Assembly: GCF_900142925.1 (NCBI RefSeq)
Contig: NZ_FRCN01000007.1
Span: 62,001-126,000 of the forward strand
From: Chitinophaga sp. CF418
Lineage (GTDB): Bacteria; Bacteroidota; Bacteroidia; Chitinophagales; Chitinophagaceae
DNA: 64,000 bases
Direction: 5' to 3'
The position numbers and the translations under genes are program-made. The notes under the pieces were generated by a model. The model saw only the letters and a list, made by a program, of their open reading frames with translations. It was not told the origin of the DNA and searched no databases. Positions 51,441 to 60,382 of this stretch are shown one piece after another. Numbering within the stretch: the stretch's first letter is position 1; every line of letters starts with the position of its first letter.

Positions 51441-52775
51441 TTATAGTAGTGTAAAGGGGAGGTCTATATTAAAAATGGTGCCCTGGTTCTCTTTGGAGCT
51501 GACATAAATGCTGCCGCCGTGTTCCTGCACCAGTTGTTTACAGATATGTAGTCCAAGGCCATTGGACGGTTCATTGTTCAATCCCTGGCGGCTGGAAGCA
51601 GTAAACTGGTCGAATAGTGTGGGGAGCAATTTCTCGGGAATACCAATACCTGTATCTTTGATGGATATACGTACGCCGCCCCTGTGCTGCTGCATACCTA
51701 ATGTTATATAACCTTCCGCTGGTGTAAATTTCGCTGCATTGTGCAGCAGGTTATCAACCACTCTTTGCATCTTCCCGGTATGGATGCGGGCTTTCAGCTC
51801 CTGTTGCGGCAATTCCAGCCCTATTTCCCTGTTAAAGTTCGATTTCTGCAGCCAGTTGTCCCGCACGTGCTTCAGCCAGTCATTAAGTGATACATAATCT
51901 GTCTGCAAAAGGTCAAGCTCCCGCTGTTTGGCTGCCATGAGCAATTCCTCAATGATCTGGTCGGCCGTTTTACAGGCATCCATAATCCAGTAGAGGTATT
52001 TTTCCTCCTGGTCTTTCGTATAGGGGTATTCCTGCATGAGGTGTGTTACGGACCTTATTCCGGAAATAGGGTTCCGCAGGTCATGTGCCACAATAGCCAG
52101 TATTTTATTCTTTAGCTGGTTGGCTTTTTCAATTTCCCTGTTCTTGTCCTCAATAGTTTTGAGCTTGATAAAATAGTTCGCATGATATGAATATATGAGG
52201 CGGGAAATAAACAGAAAGCAGGTAATGATCAGCCAGAACACCACATAATTGAGTGCCCGGGTATCGGGCGACACCTGGAACATATGGAAGAATAACACAA
52301 ATGTAACAATGGTGGAACCCGCTATCAGCAAGAGGTTGCGGAGTGAGAGAACCAGCAGTACGCCCACGGTGATCATGCCTAACAGCAACATTGTCATTGT
52401 GTTTTTCGGGTTATGTTGCGCCACAAAAGTAAGGGCCATACACGTGCCGATAAATGACAATGAGTAGAGGATGCTGATAAAATGGTATTGATTTTGATGC
52501 TTTGGAGCAGACTTCTTCCAGATAAAAAAAAGCAGGCCAGCAAAAAGGAAGGAAGCGCTGATAGAATAGTTGTTAATGATCCGGTATTCGTTAAACTGAT
52601 TGGATGAAAGCATTGCCTGGTAAGGGACGAACCAGGATATGACACGTGCCGTCGTCGCGGTGATGGCAACGATGAGTGCGAGAAGTGCTGCAACTTTTAT
52701 GTTCTGCAGCATCGTATGGTGATCGAATTCCTCCCGGTATTTTTTTTCAATGGGAGAGAATAGGTATAGTTTCAT
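51441..52775 (-). CDS. Membrane sensor histidine kinase (orphan)
   Basis: 444 residues. About six membrane helices fill residues 25-200. The kinase core has H-box AIVAHDLRNPISG (His near 229), N-box VVDNLLHNAAKFTPA (about 341-355), G1 KDTGIGIP and G2 GLGLHICKQLV. ATP is used to phosphorylate the H-box His; the signal is sensed in or next to the membrane because there is no large outer domain. No response regulator is adjacent, so its partner lies elsewhere. It converges with the sulfatase across 10 bases. Confidence 0.92.
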   Translation of the reverse strand: MKLYLFSPIEKKYREEFDHHTMLQNIKVAALLALIVAITATTARVISWFVPYQAMLSSNQFNEYRIINNYSISASFLFAGLLFFIWKKSAPKHQNQYHFISILYSLSFIGTCMALTFVAQHNPKNTMTMLLLGMITVGVLLVLSLRNLLLIAGSTIVTFVLFFHMFQVSPDTRALNYVVFWLIITCFLFISRLIYSYHANYFIKLKTIEDKNREIEKANQLKNKILAIVAHDLRNPISGIRSVTHLMQEYPYTKDQEEKYLYWIMDACKTADQIIEELLMAAKQRELDLLQTDYVSLNDWLKHVRDNWLQKSNFNREIGLELPQQELKARIHTGKMQRVVDNLLHNAAKFTPAEGYITLGMQQHRGGVRISIKDTGIGIPEKLLPTLFDQFTASSRQGLNNEPSNGLGLHICKQLVQEHGGSIYVSSKENQGTIFNIDLPFTLL

Positions 52776-52938
52776 CCGCGTTTACATAATGGAAGGTGTT
52801 CGCCCAAAGATACCTGTTTAGATCTGAAAATTTATAGTAGAGCCCGAGATCCTGTTCCCCGAAACCCCTGTGAATTGGTGTTAACGTCATATTTTTTTTA
52901 TTGAAAGTACCTTTTAGGAGGGTTAAACCTAAGCCATC

Positions 52939-53196
52939 ATGCAAGAATACACAACTTTGGAAAATCCGACGGCAGTAGTCCGTCATCTAACCAATGCCCT
53001 GGGAAGAAATAAGATCAGAGAAATAAGATTTGGTTACAGGCTGGATAATGAAGAACCTGCCATTAAGTTCAAGATCTGGTTACGTTTCCCCTACAATTTG
53101 TTTGCCCGCAAGAAGGTAACGGAAAAGGTGGAACATGAAATATCCCACATCCGTTTGTCAACAGACTCCTCCAAATTAATATTCCAGGTGGAGTAA
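52939..53196 (+). CDS. Small unknown protein (85 residues)
   Basis: A compact cytoplasmic alpha-beta protein (MQEYTTLENPTAVVRHLTN.., KIREIRFGYRLDNEEPAIKFKIWLRFPYNLF). I do not recognise a family. It starts on the opposite strand to the kinase and ends 43 bases before the acyl-CoA dehydrogenase gene, so it may be cotranscribed with it. Confidence 0.62.
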   Translation: MQEYTTLENPTAVVRHLTNALGRNKIREIRFGYRLDNEEPAIKFKIWLRFPYNLFARKKVTEKVEHEISHIRLSTDSSKLIFQVE

Positions 53197-53239
53197 ACAT
53201 TTGACAGTTTTGGGTAATTTAATGCACTAAATCTATCCC

Positions 53240-54604
53240 ATGGCAGTTAAATTATCCACCATAAGACAGGCCTTCCACTTGCTGAAGAGCATTGATTTTG
53301 AACAATTAGAGCGTTTATCAGAGAAGATAGATCTGCCGAAGGTAATGGCAACCGTTGGTAAGATGAATGACCAGCAGTTGTCCGGTTTAATGAGAATGCT
53401 GCAGAGCAGTGGCGGAGGGCAGAAAAAGGAATTGCCACCCGTAAATGGGGATTTTTATGACCTCAGCAGTCTGTTATCCCCCGAGGACAAAGCGCTTCAG
53501 CTAAGGGTAAGGGAATTTATGGAACAGGAGATCCAGCCGGTAGTCAATGAATACTGGATGAAAGCAGAGTTTCCGTTTGAACTGTTGCCCAAGCTGGCGG
53601 CCCTGAACATCTGCGGCTCCACATATGAAGGCTATGGCGGACCAAACAAGTCGTTCCTGATGGAAGGGATCGTTACCATGGAAATAGCCAGGGTGGACTG
53701 TTCTATGGCCACTTTTTTCGGTGTTCAGAGCGGATTGGCGATGGGCTCCATATACCTGCTGGGATCAGAAGCCCAGAAGAAGGAATGGTTGCCTGATATG
53801 CAGCAGCTGAAAAAGATCGGGGCTTTCGGTCTTACTGAGCCCGAGGTAGGATCCGGGGCTGCTGGAGGGCTCACGACCACAGTAAAGCGGGTAGGGGATA
53901 CCTGGGTATTGAACGGAGAGAAGAAATGGATTGGCAATGCCACCTTTGCGGATGTGGTGGTGATCTGGGCAAGGGATGTGGACGATAACCAGGTAAAAGG
54001 CTTCCTGCTGCGCAAAGGGACCCCTGGATTTAGTGCAGAAAAGATGCACGGCAAAATGGCCCTGCGTATTGTGCAGAATGGGCTGATCACATTGAAGGAC
54101 TGTGTGGTGGAGGAGAAGGACCGCCTGGAGCATGCTAATTCCTTCAGGGATACCGCCAAAGTATTACGTATGACCCGTGCGGGCGTGGCCTGGCTGGCAG
54201 TGGGATGTGCCCGTGGCGCCTATGAAAATGCGTTGGCATATACCCTGAAAAGAAAGCAGTTCGGAAAGCAGATCGCCTCTTTCCAGCTTATACAGAACCA
54301 TCTGGTGGAAATGTTGTCCAACCTGACGGCTATGCAGACTATGGTGTACCGTTTATCTGAATTACAGGACCAGGGATTGCTGGCAGACGAACATGCGTCT
54401 CTTGCGAAAGTATTCTGTTCACTCAGAACACGCGATGTGGTAAGAGGAGCCAGAGAAGTAATGGGCGGTAACGGGATATTGCTGGAGTATAACGTAGCCC
54501 GCTTTGTAGCGGATGCGGAAGCGATCTACTCTTACGAGGGCACGAAGGAGATCAATACTTTGATTGTGGGCCGTGCTATTACGGGGTTCAGTTCATTCGT
54601 ATAA
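53240..54604 (+). CDS. Acyl-CoA dehydrogenase, glutaryl-CoA-dehydrogenase-like
   Basis: 454 residues. An N-terminal extension of about 85 residues precedes the ACAD core. Signature 1 AFGLTEPEVGSGAAGGLTTT (about 195-214) binds FAD and substrate, and GGNGILLEY (about 413) and YEGTKEINTLIVGRAITG (about 433-450) resemble glutaryl-CoA dehydrogenases more than straight-chain enzymes; Glu in YEGT is the probable catalytic base. It would act in lysine or tryptophan breakdown or on a related acid. A terminator follows. Confidence 0.9.
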   Translation: MAVKLSTIRQAFHLLKSIDFEQLERLSEKIDLPKVMATVGKMNDQQLSGLMRMLQSSGGGQKKELPPVNGDFYDLSSLLSPEDKALQLRVREFMEQEIQPVVNEYWMKAEFPFELLPKLAALNICGSTYEGYGGPNKSFLMEGIVTMEIARVDCSMATFFGVQSGLAMGSIYLLGSEAQKKEWLPDMQQLKKIGAFGLTEPEVGSGAAGGLTTTVKRVGDTWVLNGEKKWIGNATFADVVVIWARDVDDNQVKGFLLRKGTPGFSAEKMHGKMALRIVQNGLITLKDCVVEEKDRLEHANSFRDTAKVLRMTRAGVAWLAVGCARGAYENALAYTLKRKQFGKQIASFQLIQNHLVEMLSNLTAMQTMVYRLSELQDQGLLADEHASLAKVFCSLRTRDVVRGAREVMGGNGILLEYNVARFVADAEAIYSYEGTKEINTLIVGRAITGFSSFV

Positions 54605-54628
54605 CAACAGAAATTCACAGGTATAAAA

Positions 54629-54658
54629 AAAACGCTCCGACAGGGGCGTTTTCTTTAT
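54629..54658 (+). terminator. Terminator of the acyl-CoA dehydrogenase gene
   Basis: Stem AAAACGCTCC (54629-54638) with GGGGCGTTTT (54643-54652), followed by CTTTAT. It also could serve the facing membrane protein gene. Confidence 0.8.
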
Positions 54659-54676
54659 AACGTATCTGTGAACAGT

Positions 54677-55078
54677 TTAGATTGATTTGCCGAATAATGG
54701 TTTCAATGCAAACCATCCGAGGGCTGGAAAGAAGTGCATAGGCACTGCCAGTCCGGGGAATAATTCCGGCGATTCCTGCTCCAGCGGCATTCTGAAACCT
54801 ATTGGTCCCAGGATACTGGCGAAGGAAAGGATGACAAACAGCAGGTTAAACACCATGTCTGTTTTACCTTTGAGGACGAGGCTGATCAGGAAGTAACCGA
54901 TGGCGGCTACCAATGTACCCAGTATACAACCCATCATGATATTTTTTACGCTGGCGATATTTACGAAGCCTTCACCCACAGTTTCGATATACACTTTCTG
55001 ATAAACGACACCAGCTATACCTGAAAGAACACCCACTAATACTGCAAGCACTGCAAGCAGCAATATTTTTTTACCCAT
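54677..55078 (-). CDS. Small four-helix membrane protein, unknown function
   Basis: 133 residues from MGKKILLL (55078). The longer frame overlaps the YceI stop and was rejected. Four hydrophobic helices are near 5-27, 45-67, 76-97 and 110-128 (ILGPIGFRMPLEQE lies between). I do not recognise a family. It lies 16 bases past the YceI gene at 55095 and is probably cotranscribed with the two YceI genes. Confidence 0.75.
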   Translation of the reverse strand: MGKKILLLAVLAVLVGVLSGIAGVVYQKVYIETVGEGFVNIASVKNIMMGCILGTLVAAIGYFLISLVLKGKTDMVFNLLFVILSFASILGPIGFRMPLEQESPELFPGLAVPMHFFPALGWFALKPLFGKSI

Positions 55079-55094
55079 AAATGCTATTTGAAGA

Positions 55095-55631
55095 TTAGGC
55101 CTTAACAACAGGAACAGCTACTGTAACATCGATCACATCTGCAACGTCACCGCCTGGTTTACCAATACGGAAATCGTTACGGTTCACTTTAAATGTGCCA
55201 TTAAAAGTAGCGTTGTTGCCAGCTTTCTTAAAGGTGAAAGGAATAGTGAACTCCTTCTTAACGCCGTGGATCTCAAGATCACCGGTTACCTGGTAACCAG
55301 CACCTGCCTTCACGATCTTTTTGGAAGTGTATTTGATCTCTGGAAATTTCGCAGCATCAAACCATTCGTCGCTTTTAGCGTGTTTGTTCTGCAGGGCGTT
55401 ACCGGTATTGATAGATGCAACATCTACCGTAACGGCGAAATTGGAAGCCGCCAGATTCTGTTCGTCGAACGCGATGGTACCCTTAAAGGTTTTGAAGATA
55501 CCGCTTACTTCATTGCTGGAGAAGCTGATATTGTATTTACCACCGATGTTCCATGCCTGCGCTACAACTGCGTAGGCAAACACTGCTGCTGATAGCAGCA
55601 GTGTTGATGAAAATATGATTAATCTTTTCAT
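55095..55631 (-). CDS. YceI-family protein (second of a tandem pair)
   Basis: 178 residues with a signal peptide ending AVVAQA. The lipocalin-like YceI fold is evident: NIGGKYNISFSSNEVSGIFKTFKGTIAFDEQ, then a KHAKSDEWFDAAKFPEIKYTSKK strand-turn (the family's FD..FP segment) and VTGDLEIHGVKKEFTIPFTF. These proteins bind isoprenoid quinones or other hydrophobic molecules in the periplasm. It is about 11 bases downstream of its paralogue, so one transcript. Confidence 0.92.
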   Translation of the reverse strand: MKRLIIFSSTLLLSAAVFAYAVVAQAWNIGGKYNISFSSNEVSGIFKTFKGTIAFDEQNLAASNFAVTVDVASINTGNALQNKHAKSDEWFDAAKFPEIKYTSKKIVKAGAGYQVTGDLEIHGVKKEFTIPFTFKKAGNNATFNGTFKVNRNDFRIGKPGGDVADVIDVTVAVPVVKA

Positions 55632-55642
55632 TGCCTTCTTTA

Positions 55643-56212
55643 TTATTTAGTGAATTCACCACTTGCTCTCAGACTGATAGTTTCACCCAGTACTGCAGCT
55701 GGCATTGCACTTGCAAAACCGAAATCAGCACGTTTGATAGCACCGGTGATTGTGAAACCAGCTACTGGTTTTTTGCTCATTGGATTCTCAACAGTACCAT
55801 TGTAAACAGCAGTTAAAGTAACTGGTTTAGTTACGCCGTGCAGGGTCAGATCACCAGTCACTTTGTATTGTTTACCGCTTACTTTCTTGATGGAAGTGCT
55901 CTTGAAAGTGATGGTAGTGAATTTCTCAGCATCGAAGAAGTCTGGGCTCTTCAGGTGCTTGTCACGCATTTCGTTTTCGGTGTTGATGCTACCTACATTG
56001 ATAGTTACATCGAAAGAAGCGTCAGAGAAATCATCTTTAGTGGTGGTGATCTTTACATCGTAGTCTTTGAAGTTACCTTCCTGCTCGGAGATAGTCATGT
56101 GAGATACGCTGTAACCAAGTCTTGAGTGAGCTTTGTCTACAGACCATGTTGTTTGTGCAAAAGTAGTTGCTGAAAGGGCCAGTAAAGAGGCGATGATTGT
56201 GATTTTTTTCAT
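55643..56212 (-). CDS. YceI-family protein (first of a tandem pair)
   Basis: 189 residues with a signal peptide to about TTFAQ. TTWSVDKAHSRLGYSVSHMT, KHLKSPDFFDAEKFTTITFKS and VTGDLTLHGVTKPVTL mark the YceI lipocalin fold. It differs enough from the next gene to be an old duplication. The promoter must lie in the 270 bases shared with the HxlR gene, which runs the other way and is its probable regulator. Confidence 0.93.
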   Translation of the reverse strand: MKKITIIASLLALSATTFAQTTWSVDKAHSRLGYSVSHMTISEQEGNFKDYDVKITTTKDDFSDASFDVTINVGSINTENEMRDKHLKSPDFFDAEKFTTITFKSTSIKKVSGKQYKVTGDLTLHGVTKPVTLTAVYNGTVENPMSKKPVAGFTITGAIKRADFGFASAMPAAVLGETISLRASGEFTK

Positions 56213-56442
56213 GTTTTGCTCTTGTTTAGAAATTAAAATTAGATCTTTTTTTTGATAATAGATGTTTCAACATATATCGTTAAAGAAAATCTTAACCTAG
56301 GTTAATGTTTCACGCTATTTACGATTTCTCATAATCTTAAATATTTGTGATAATTTTACTCCTGGTAGAGAGTTACTTTCTTTTAGAAAGCCAAAGTTAT
56401 AGGGAGTGTTATTGTAAAACAAGAACGTTTCGCCGTAGCAAC

Positions 56443-56460
56443 TTACTAACCTTTTAGTAA
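56443..56460. promoter_or_regulatory. Palindrome before hxlR (candidate autoregulatory operator)
   Basis: TTACTAA (56443-56449) and TTAGTAA (56454-56460), spacer four bases, ends 22 bases before the HxlR ATG in the divergent region with yceI. Confidence 0.65.
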
Positions 56461-56482
56461 CAATCGTGGAAATCAATTTGTT

Positions 56483-56875
56483 ATGAGTAGAAAAATTGGT
56501 CAAAAGATCTGGATAGGCGGTACTTGTCCTATCCGGCAGGTATTGGACAGGTTCGGCGACAAATGGTCTATATTGATAATAGAGCTGTTGTCGCATGAGG
56601 GAAAGCTCCGTTTTAGCGAGATAGCGCATACGATAGGAGACATTTCCCAGAAGATGCTTACCGTGACATTGCGTTCTCTCGAATCTGACGGACTGGTGAT
56701 AAGACAGTTCTTTCCCGAGATCCCGCCAAGAGTAGAATATGAGCTTTCTGAGCTGGGTAAGAGCCTTGTACCGCATATCCAGCAACTCGCTGCCTGGGGA
56801 CAGACCAATATGGACACAATATTGGAGAACAGGAAGCGATTTGAGGAAAAGCAGCAAAGTAGGACAGCTTATTAA
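56483..56875 (+). CDS. HxlR-family transcription regulator
   Basis: 130 residues, the normal size. CPIRQVLDRFGDKWSILIIELL is the HxlR opening with its conserved Cys (residue 15), a candidate redox sensor. The winged helix continues FSEIAHTIGDISQKMLTVTLRSLESDGLVIR with the beta-wing after it. HxlR proteins respond to electrophiles, oxidants or quinones. The neighbouring YceI genes handle quinone-type lipids, a fitting target. A shared terminator follows. Confidence 0.93.
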   Translation: MSRKIGQKIWIGGTCPIRQVLDRFGDKWSILIIELLSHEGKLRFSEIAHTIGDISQKMLTVTLRSLESDGLVIRQFFPEIPPRVEYELSELGKSLVPHIQQLAAWGQTNMDTILENRKRFEEKQQSRTAY

Positions 56876-56882
56876 TGACATA

Positions 56883-56914
56883 AAAAATGACGGATCAACA
56901 AATCCGCCATTTTT
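56883..56914. terminator. Bidirectional terminator between hxlR and the dioxygenase gene
   Basis: Stem AAAAATG-A-CGGAT (56883-56895) and ATCCG-C-CATTTTT (56902-56914), one mismatch; A-tract and T-tract on both sides serve both strands. Confidence 0.85.
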
Positions 56915-56935
56915 ATAATAATGTATACGCAGAAG

Positions 56936-57745
56936 TTATTTGAGAATAACACCTGCGAGTCGCTGATAGAGTAACGTAGGACTATTCTCATGTTTCGGCT
57001 CATATTTACCGGCGATGATCGGCACATAAATCACTCTTCTGCGGCTTTCTTCGCCAATAATAGAGGACTTTGCAACACGATGCCATAACCTTCCGTCATG
57101 TACGGTCAGATCTCCTGCCTTAGGAATGATGGCCAGTTCATTTTTATCAGGTTTATGACCAACGAAATATTTTTTACGGAACAACATGCTGAGAATGCCT
57201 TGTTTATGCGTGCCTGGTATAATGCGGAGGCCTCCATTTTCAGGACGTAATGTGCTGAGATGTATGCCTACGTTTAACATCGGATTCAGTTTGCCACCAA
57301 GGAAAATATCCCGTAAGCCGTCTGTGTGCCATCCCATTTTAGTGAAGGTGCTTTCAGGACCATTCACGTAGTGATTTAACACCATACCATCTTTTTCATT
57401 TGCTCCGATGCGCGCACCAGGCCCTATCAACTGCAGTAATGCCTGCATTCTGTCATCCCTCAGGAGGTCAGAAAGTACTTTTGTATGCTGGTTTAAAAAT
57501 GCGAAACGTTGTACGATAGGACGGCCGTCAAGGTCTTTCCCATATTTAACGGGAACCCCATTCACTTTTTCTACTTTGCTTGCAATCCATTTTTCCTGAA
57601 CTTCTTCTGATGCGGTAACGATCTCCTGTACTTCCTCCGGAGAGAGAAATCCGGAAAAGTGTATATAACCATGCTCTTCGAAAAATGCCTTTTGTTCATC
57701 TGTAAGCGTATTGCCTAGCGTAAATGTGTGATAAGCTGCTGACAT
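56936..57745 (-). CDS. Phytanoyl-CoA dioxygenase family protein
   Basis: 269 residues, a cupin-type Fe(II)/2-oxoglutarate oxygenase. The metal triad can be read as H140-x-D142 (GWHTDG) and H222 (LWHRVA), with the 2-oxoglutarate arginine in SRRRVIY. PGTHKQG and ENGGLRIIPG match the PhyH family. The substrate is unknown. A gene-free AT-rich 245-base region precedes it, and the gene stands alone. Confidence 0.9.
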   Translation of the reverse strand: MSAAYHTFTLGNTLTDEQKAFFEEHGYIHFSGFLSPEEVQEIVTASEEVQEKWIASKVEKVNGVPVKYGKDLDGRPIVQRFAFLNQHTKVLSDLLRDDRMQALLQLIGPGARIGANEKDGMVLNHYVNGPESTFTKMGWHTDGLRDIFLGGKLNPMLNVGIHLSTLRPENGGLRIIPGTHKQGILSMLFRKKYFVGHKPDKNELAIIPKAGDLTVHDGRLWHRVAKSSIIGEESRRRVIYVPIIAGKYEPKHENSPTLLYQRLAGVILK

Positions 57746-57989
57746 AGATACTAAGTTTAATAATTGTAGGTTTGTTAATTGCTGAATTTAAGTAAGCGAC
57801 AGTGTATATAATGCTCTATATAAATATTCATAGAGATATGAACATATCAGCAACAACAATAAGGACATTCCTTGCTGATAGGGAAGCAGGAGGGAGAGAA
57901 CTGAAGTGGGAATAATTTACTGATCATTATTAGTCTACTAATTTTGTAGATTGAAGATAATTAAATTATTCACAACAAAAAAATAAAGC

Positions 57990-58772
57990 TCATTTCTCTC
58001 TCGTTTTGTACAGGTCCGCTGCTATTTTTTCTACTAATGCCTTGGGTACCAGTCGTGTAAGGAAGGCAGAAATAACATTTAACGCACCAGGAATAATCTC
58101 CGATTTCTTTTTGAACATTCCCCTAATGGCGATTTCCGCCACAGTATCTGGCATCATGCCATATTTGTCTGCTGTTGCCTGTATCGCCTGCATGCTTGCC
58201 CTATTGATAAAATTGGTCTTAACAGGGCCTGGGCAGAGACAGGTTACTGAGACATTAGTAGACTTCAATTCCTGCCGTAATGCGCGGGAAAATAACAATA
58301 TAAATGATTTACTGGCCGCATACAAGGACAATGTGGAAACAGCCTGGTAAGCGGCTGTACTGGAGACATTAAGTATATAAGACTGTGGCTGTTGCTGCAG
58401 CGTGGGCAGCATATAATGACATAGCGCTACCGGCGTTTCCGCATTCACCCGCACCATCTGCTGTTGTTCCTCCAGGCTGCGGGAGATAAAATTACCCCAT
58501 ACGGCATAACCGGCATTGTTGACCAGCACAGATACGGCATAGTTACCAGCCTTACACCATTCATACACTTTTGCTGCTGCATCCGGCCGGGAAAGATCAA
58601 TCGCCAGATAATCAGCTTTTACCTGCCATCTGGAGGATAGTTCGCCGGCAATCCCTGCCAGTTCTTCTTCAGACCTGGCTATCAGCAGCAGATTATACTT
58701 CCGGGAAGCGAGGGCGTGTGCCATTGAGAGACCAATTCCCTTGCTGGCGCCAGTAATAAGTGCATATGTCAT
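57990..58772 (-). CDS. SDR-family oxidoreductase
   Basis: 260 residues. ALITGASKGIGLSMAHALASR (from residue 4) is the cofactor loop; the NNAGYAVWGNF segment, the active Ser in NVSSTAAYQ and YAASKSFILLFSRAL complete the triad. The C-terminal helix-rich part (VISAFLTRLVPKALVEKIAADLYK) suits the DltE-type group acting on lipid-like or bulky substrates. A lone gene; nothing adjacent suggests its role. Confidence 0.9.
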   Translation of the reverse strand: MTYALITGASKGIGLSMAHALASRKYNLLLIARSEEELAGIAGELSSRWQVKADYLAIDLSRPDAAAKVYEWCKAGNYAVSVLVNNAGYAVWGNFISRSLEEQQQMVRVNAETPVALCHYMLPTLQQQPQSYILNVSSTAAYQAVSTLSLYAASKSFILLFSRALRQELKSTNVSVTCLCPGPVKTNFINRASMQAIQATADKYGMMPDTVAEIAIRGMFKKKSEIIPGALNVISAFLTRLVPKALVEKIAADLYKTREK

Positions 58773-59151
58773 CCTGAAATGAATATTTTACGTTCAATAT
58801 AAGTCTTTAAATATAAACATATAAATGGGAAAAAGATATGAGGGAGCTACAATAAGGAAGGGCGATAAGAATACCGCCCTTAATTTTTTAACCATATCCT
58901 ATGAAAAACCTGTACCAAAGATAATAGAGACAATTGACCCTGCTTTCTCATTTTGGTAAAGGGTATATTTTATCTGGTTAACGCAAGAAATTGCCAACCG
59001 TTAACCAAAAATTAACATCCCTGTAATCGTTTGATCCTTCTTTTGGCTTGCCAGTATTGCAATGTGTCGTTTTTACACTTGTTCAAATAAGTAGTTTCAA
59101 ACAGGAAGTATCGATTCGCCTAAGTTGTTATAAAAGAAGAAAGTACAGTTC
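58773..59151. other. Intergenic region with an orphan plus-strand hairpin
   Basis: A 379-base gap. It has a terminator-like hairpin (58858-58889), an inverted repeat GGTTAACG (58976-58983) with CGTTAACC (58999-59006), and T-rich tracts. No tRNA or ORF was found. The SDR promoter must lie near 58773-58850. Confidence 0.6.
58858..58889 (+). terminator. Terminator-like hairpin with no upstream gene
   Basis: AAGGGCG (58858-58864) and CGCCCTT (58875-58881), ten-base loop, then AATTTTTT. Only the plus strand has the T-tract, yet no plus-strand gene precedes it for 1.9 kb. Confidence 0.6.
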
Positions 59152-59649
59152 CTAATGCGGCAGTTTATCCTTCAGCGTTCCATACACCCATGTTCCCAGT
59201 ATAGCACTGGCCAGTGTAGCCAGTGAAACGCTAAAACCAGCCCCTATCTGCGCAAACAAGGGACCCGGACAAGCGCCTGTGAGCGCCCAGCCAAAGCCGA
59301 ATAGTAACCCTCCGAAGATCTGGCCCTTATGGAAAGATTTGGACCGGAAGGTGATAGGTTCTCCATAAATGGTCTTAGCGCCTGTCTTTTTAAGGATCAT
59401 CACTGAAATGATCCCTGTTGCCACTGCAGACCCGATCACGCCATACATATGGAAGGACTGTAAGCGGAACATCTCCTGTATCCGGAACCAGGAAATCACC
59501 TCAGATTTGATCAGGATGATCCCGAAAATGGCACCGGCGGCCACATATTGCAGCTGACGCCACCATGGTGCTTTTTTTGTAGTATAATTGGTGCCTGTAG
59601 GCGTATCGAGGCTTTCTAACTCAAAATCTGTATTGGTAGGTAATGACAT
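59152..59649 (-). CDS. YeeE/YedE-family sulfur transport protein, C-terminal half type
   Basis: 165 residues from MSLPTNTDF (59649). A cytoplasmic tail of about 30 is followed by four helices. The conserved CPGP loop (FGWALTGACPGPLFAQIG) carries the Cys that in TsuA-like channels relays thiosulfate. It begins 12 bases after its partner gene at 59661, so the two make one split transporter. Expected role: uptake of thiosulfate or another sulfane-sulfur anion. Confidence 0.9.
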   Translation of the reverse strand: MSLPTNTDFELESLDTPTGTNYTTKKAPWWRQLQYVAAGAIFGIILIKSEVISWFRIQEMFRLQSFHMYGVIGSAVATGIISVMILKKTGAKTIYGEPITFRSKSFHKGQIFGGLLFGFGWALTGACPGPLFAQIGAGFSVSLATLASAILGTWVYGTLKDKLPH

Positions 59650-59660
59650 AGAAACTTGGT

Positions 59661-60221
59661 TTAAAGGTGCAGGATAAAAGGCAATACCAGGTTGGCCATA
59701 ATGAAGCCTCCTGCCATAAAGCAGCAGGTAGCTACCAGGGAAGGCCACTGTAAGTTGGAAAGGCCCATAATGGCGTGTCCGGAGGTGCAGCCACCCGCAT
59801 ATCGGGTGCCAAAACCTACCAGGAATCCGCCAACAATCATCAGCAGAAGGCCTTTCAGTGTAAACAGGGCAGGCCAGTTAAACAGTTCGGCAGGGAGGGG
59901 GGCATGCGCATACGTAACGCCATATCCGGCCATTTCCGCTGCAAGTTGTGGATGTATGGATGAAGGTCCTTTGTCGGCCAATAAGGTACTGGCTATCAGG
60001 CCGCCAATGACAATGCCTCCGGCAAAAAAGAGGTTCCACGATTCCTTCCTCCATTCGTAGGAAAAGAAAGGGCTTTTCCCCGGCAGACAGGCTGCACAGA
60101 TATGCCGGAGGTTGGAAGAGATTCCAAAATGACGGTTGCCCAGCAGTAATAACAGCGGGACCGTCAGACCAATCAGCGGACCAGCAACATACCAGGGCCA
60201 GGAAGCAGTTAAAATGCTCAT
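59661..60221 (-). CDS. YeeE/YedE-family sulfur transport protein, N-terminal half type
   Basis: About 186 residues from MSILTASWPWYV (60221); earlier ATGs at 60227 and 60263 are possible. It has four to five helices, PWPWYVAGPLIGL-like start (SWPWYVAGPLIGLTVPLL) and the conserved Cys loop GFGTRYAGGCTSGHAIMG. It pairs with the next gene. A MarR gene reads away from it and probably controls the pair, the way sulfide- or persulfide-sensing regulators do for YeeE/YedE in other bacteria. Confidence 0.9.
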   Translation of the reverse strand: MSILTASWPWYVAGPLIGLTVPLLLLLGNRHFGISSNLRHICAACLPGKSPFFSYEWRKESWNLFFAGGIVIGGLIASTLLADKGPSSIHPQLAAEMAGYGVTYAHAPLPAELFNWPALFTLKGLLLMIVGGFLVGFGTRYAGGCTSGHAIMGLSNLQWPSLVATCCFMAGGFIMANLVLPFILHL

Positions 60222-60343
60222 AAACATATTGTTGAGATTTATTTTAAACAGTTGGGGAAACAAAGACAGATAAGGTGCAATACAAATATAAGTATAGCAT
60301 ATATTTCAAATATCCACAGGCTGTTAAAAGAATACATTAACGC

Positions 60344-60367
60344 AAATATGTTGCAACACGCATATTT
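60344..60367. promoter_or_regulatory. MarR operator (inverted repeat in its own promoter)
   Basis: AAATATG (60344-60350) and CATATTT (60361-60367) flank a GTTGCAAC palindrome. The site overlaps the spacer between a TTG (60351) and the -7 box at 60371, so binding would shut the promoter. Confidence 0.7.
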
Positions 60368-60370
60368 ATT

Positions 60371-60378
60371 TATCTTTG
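60371..60378 (+). promoter_or_regulatory. -7 box of the MarR gene
   Basis: TATCTTTG fits TAnnTTTG; TTG at 60351-60353 is 17 bases upstream; the ATG is only five bases further, so the transcript has almost no leader. Confidence 0.65.
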
Positions 60379-60382
60379 ATGT

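Noticed and set aside
57935..57950. TAATTTTG resembling a -7 promoter box on the plus strand
   Set aside because: It lies in very AT-rich DNA and no plus-strand gene follows; chance match.
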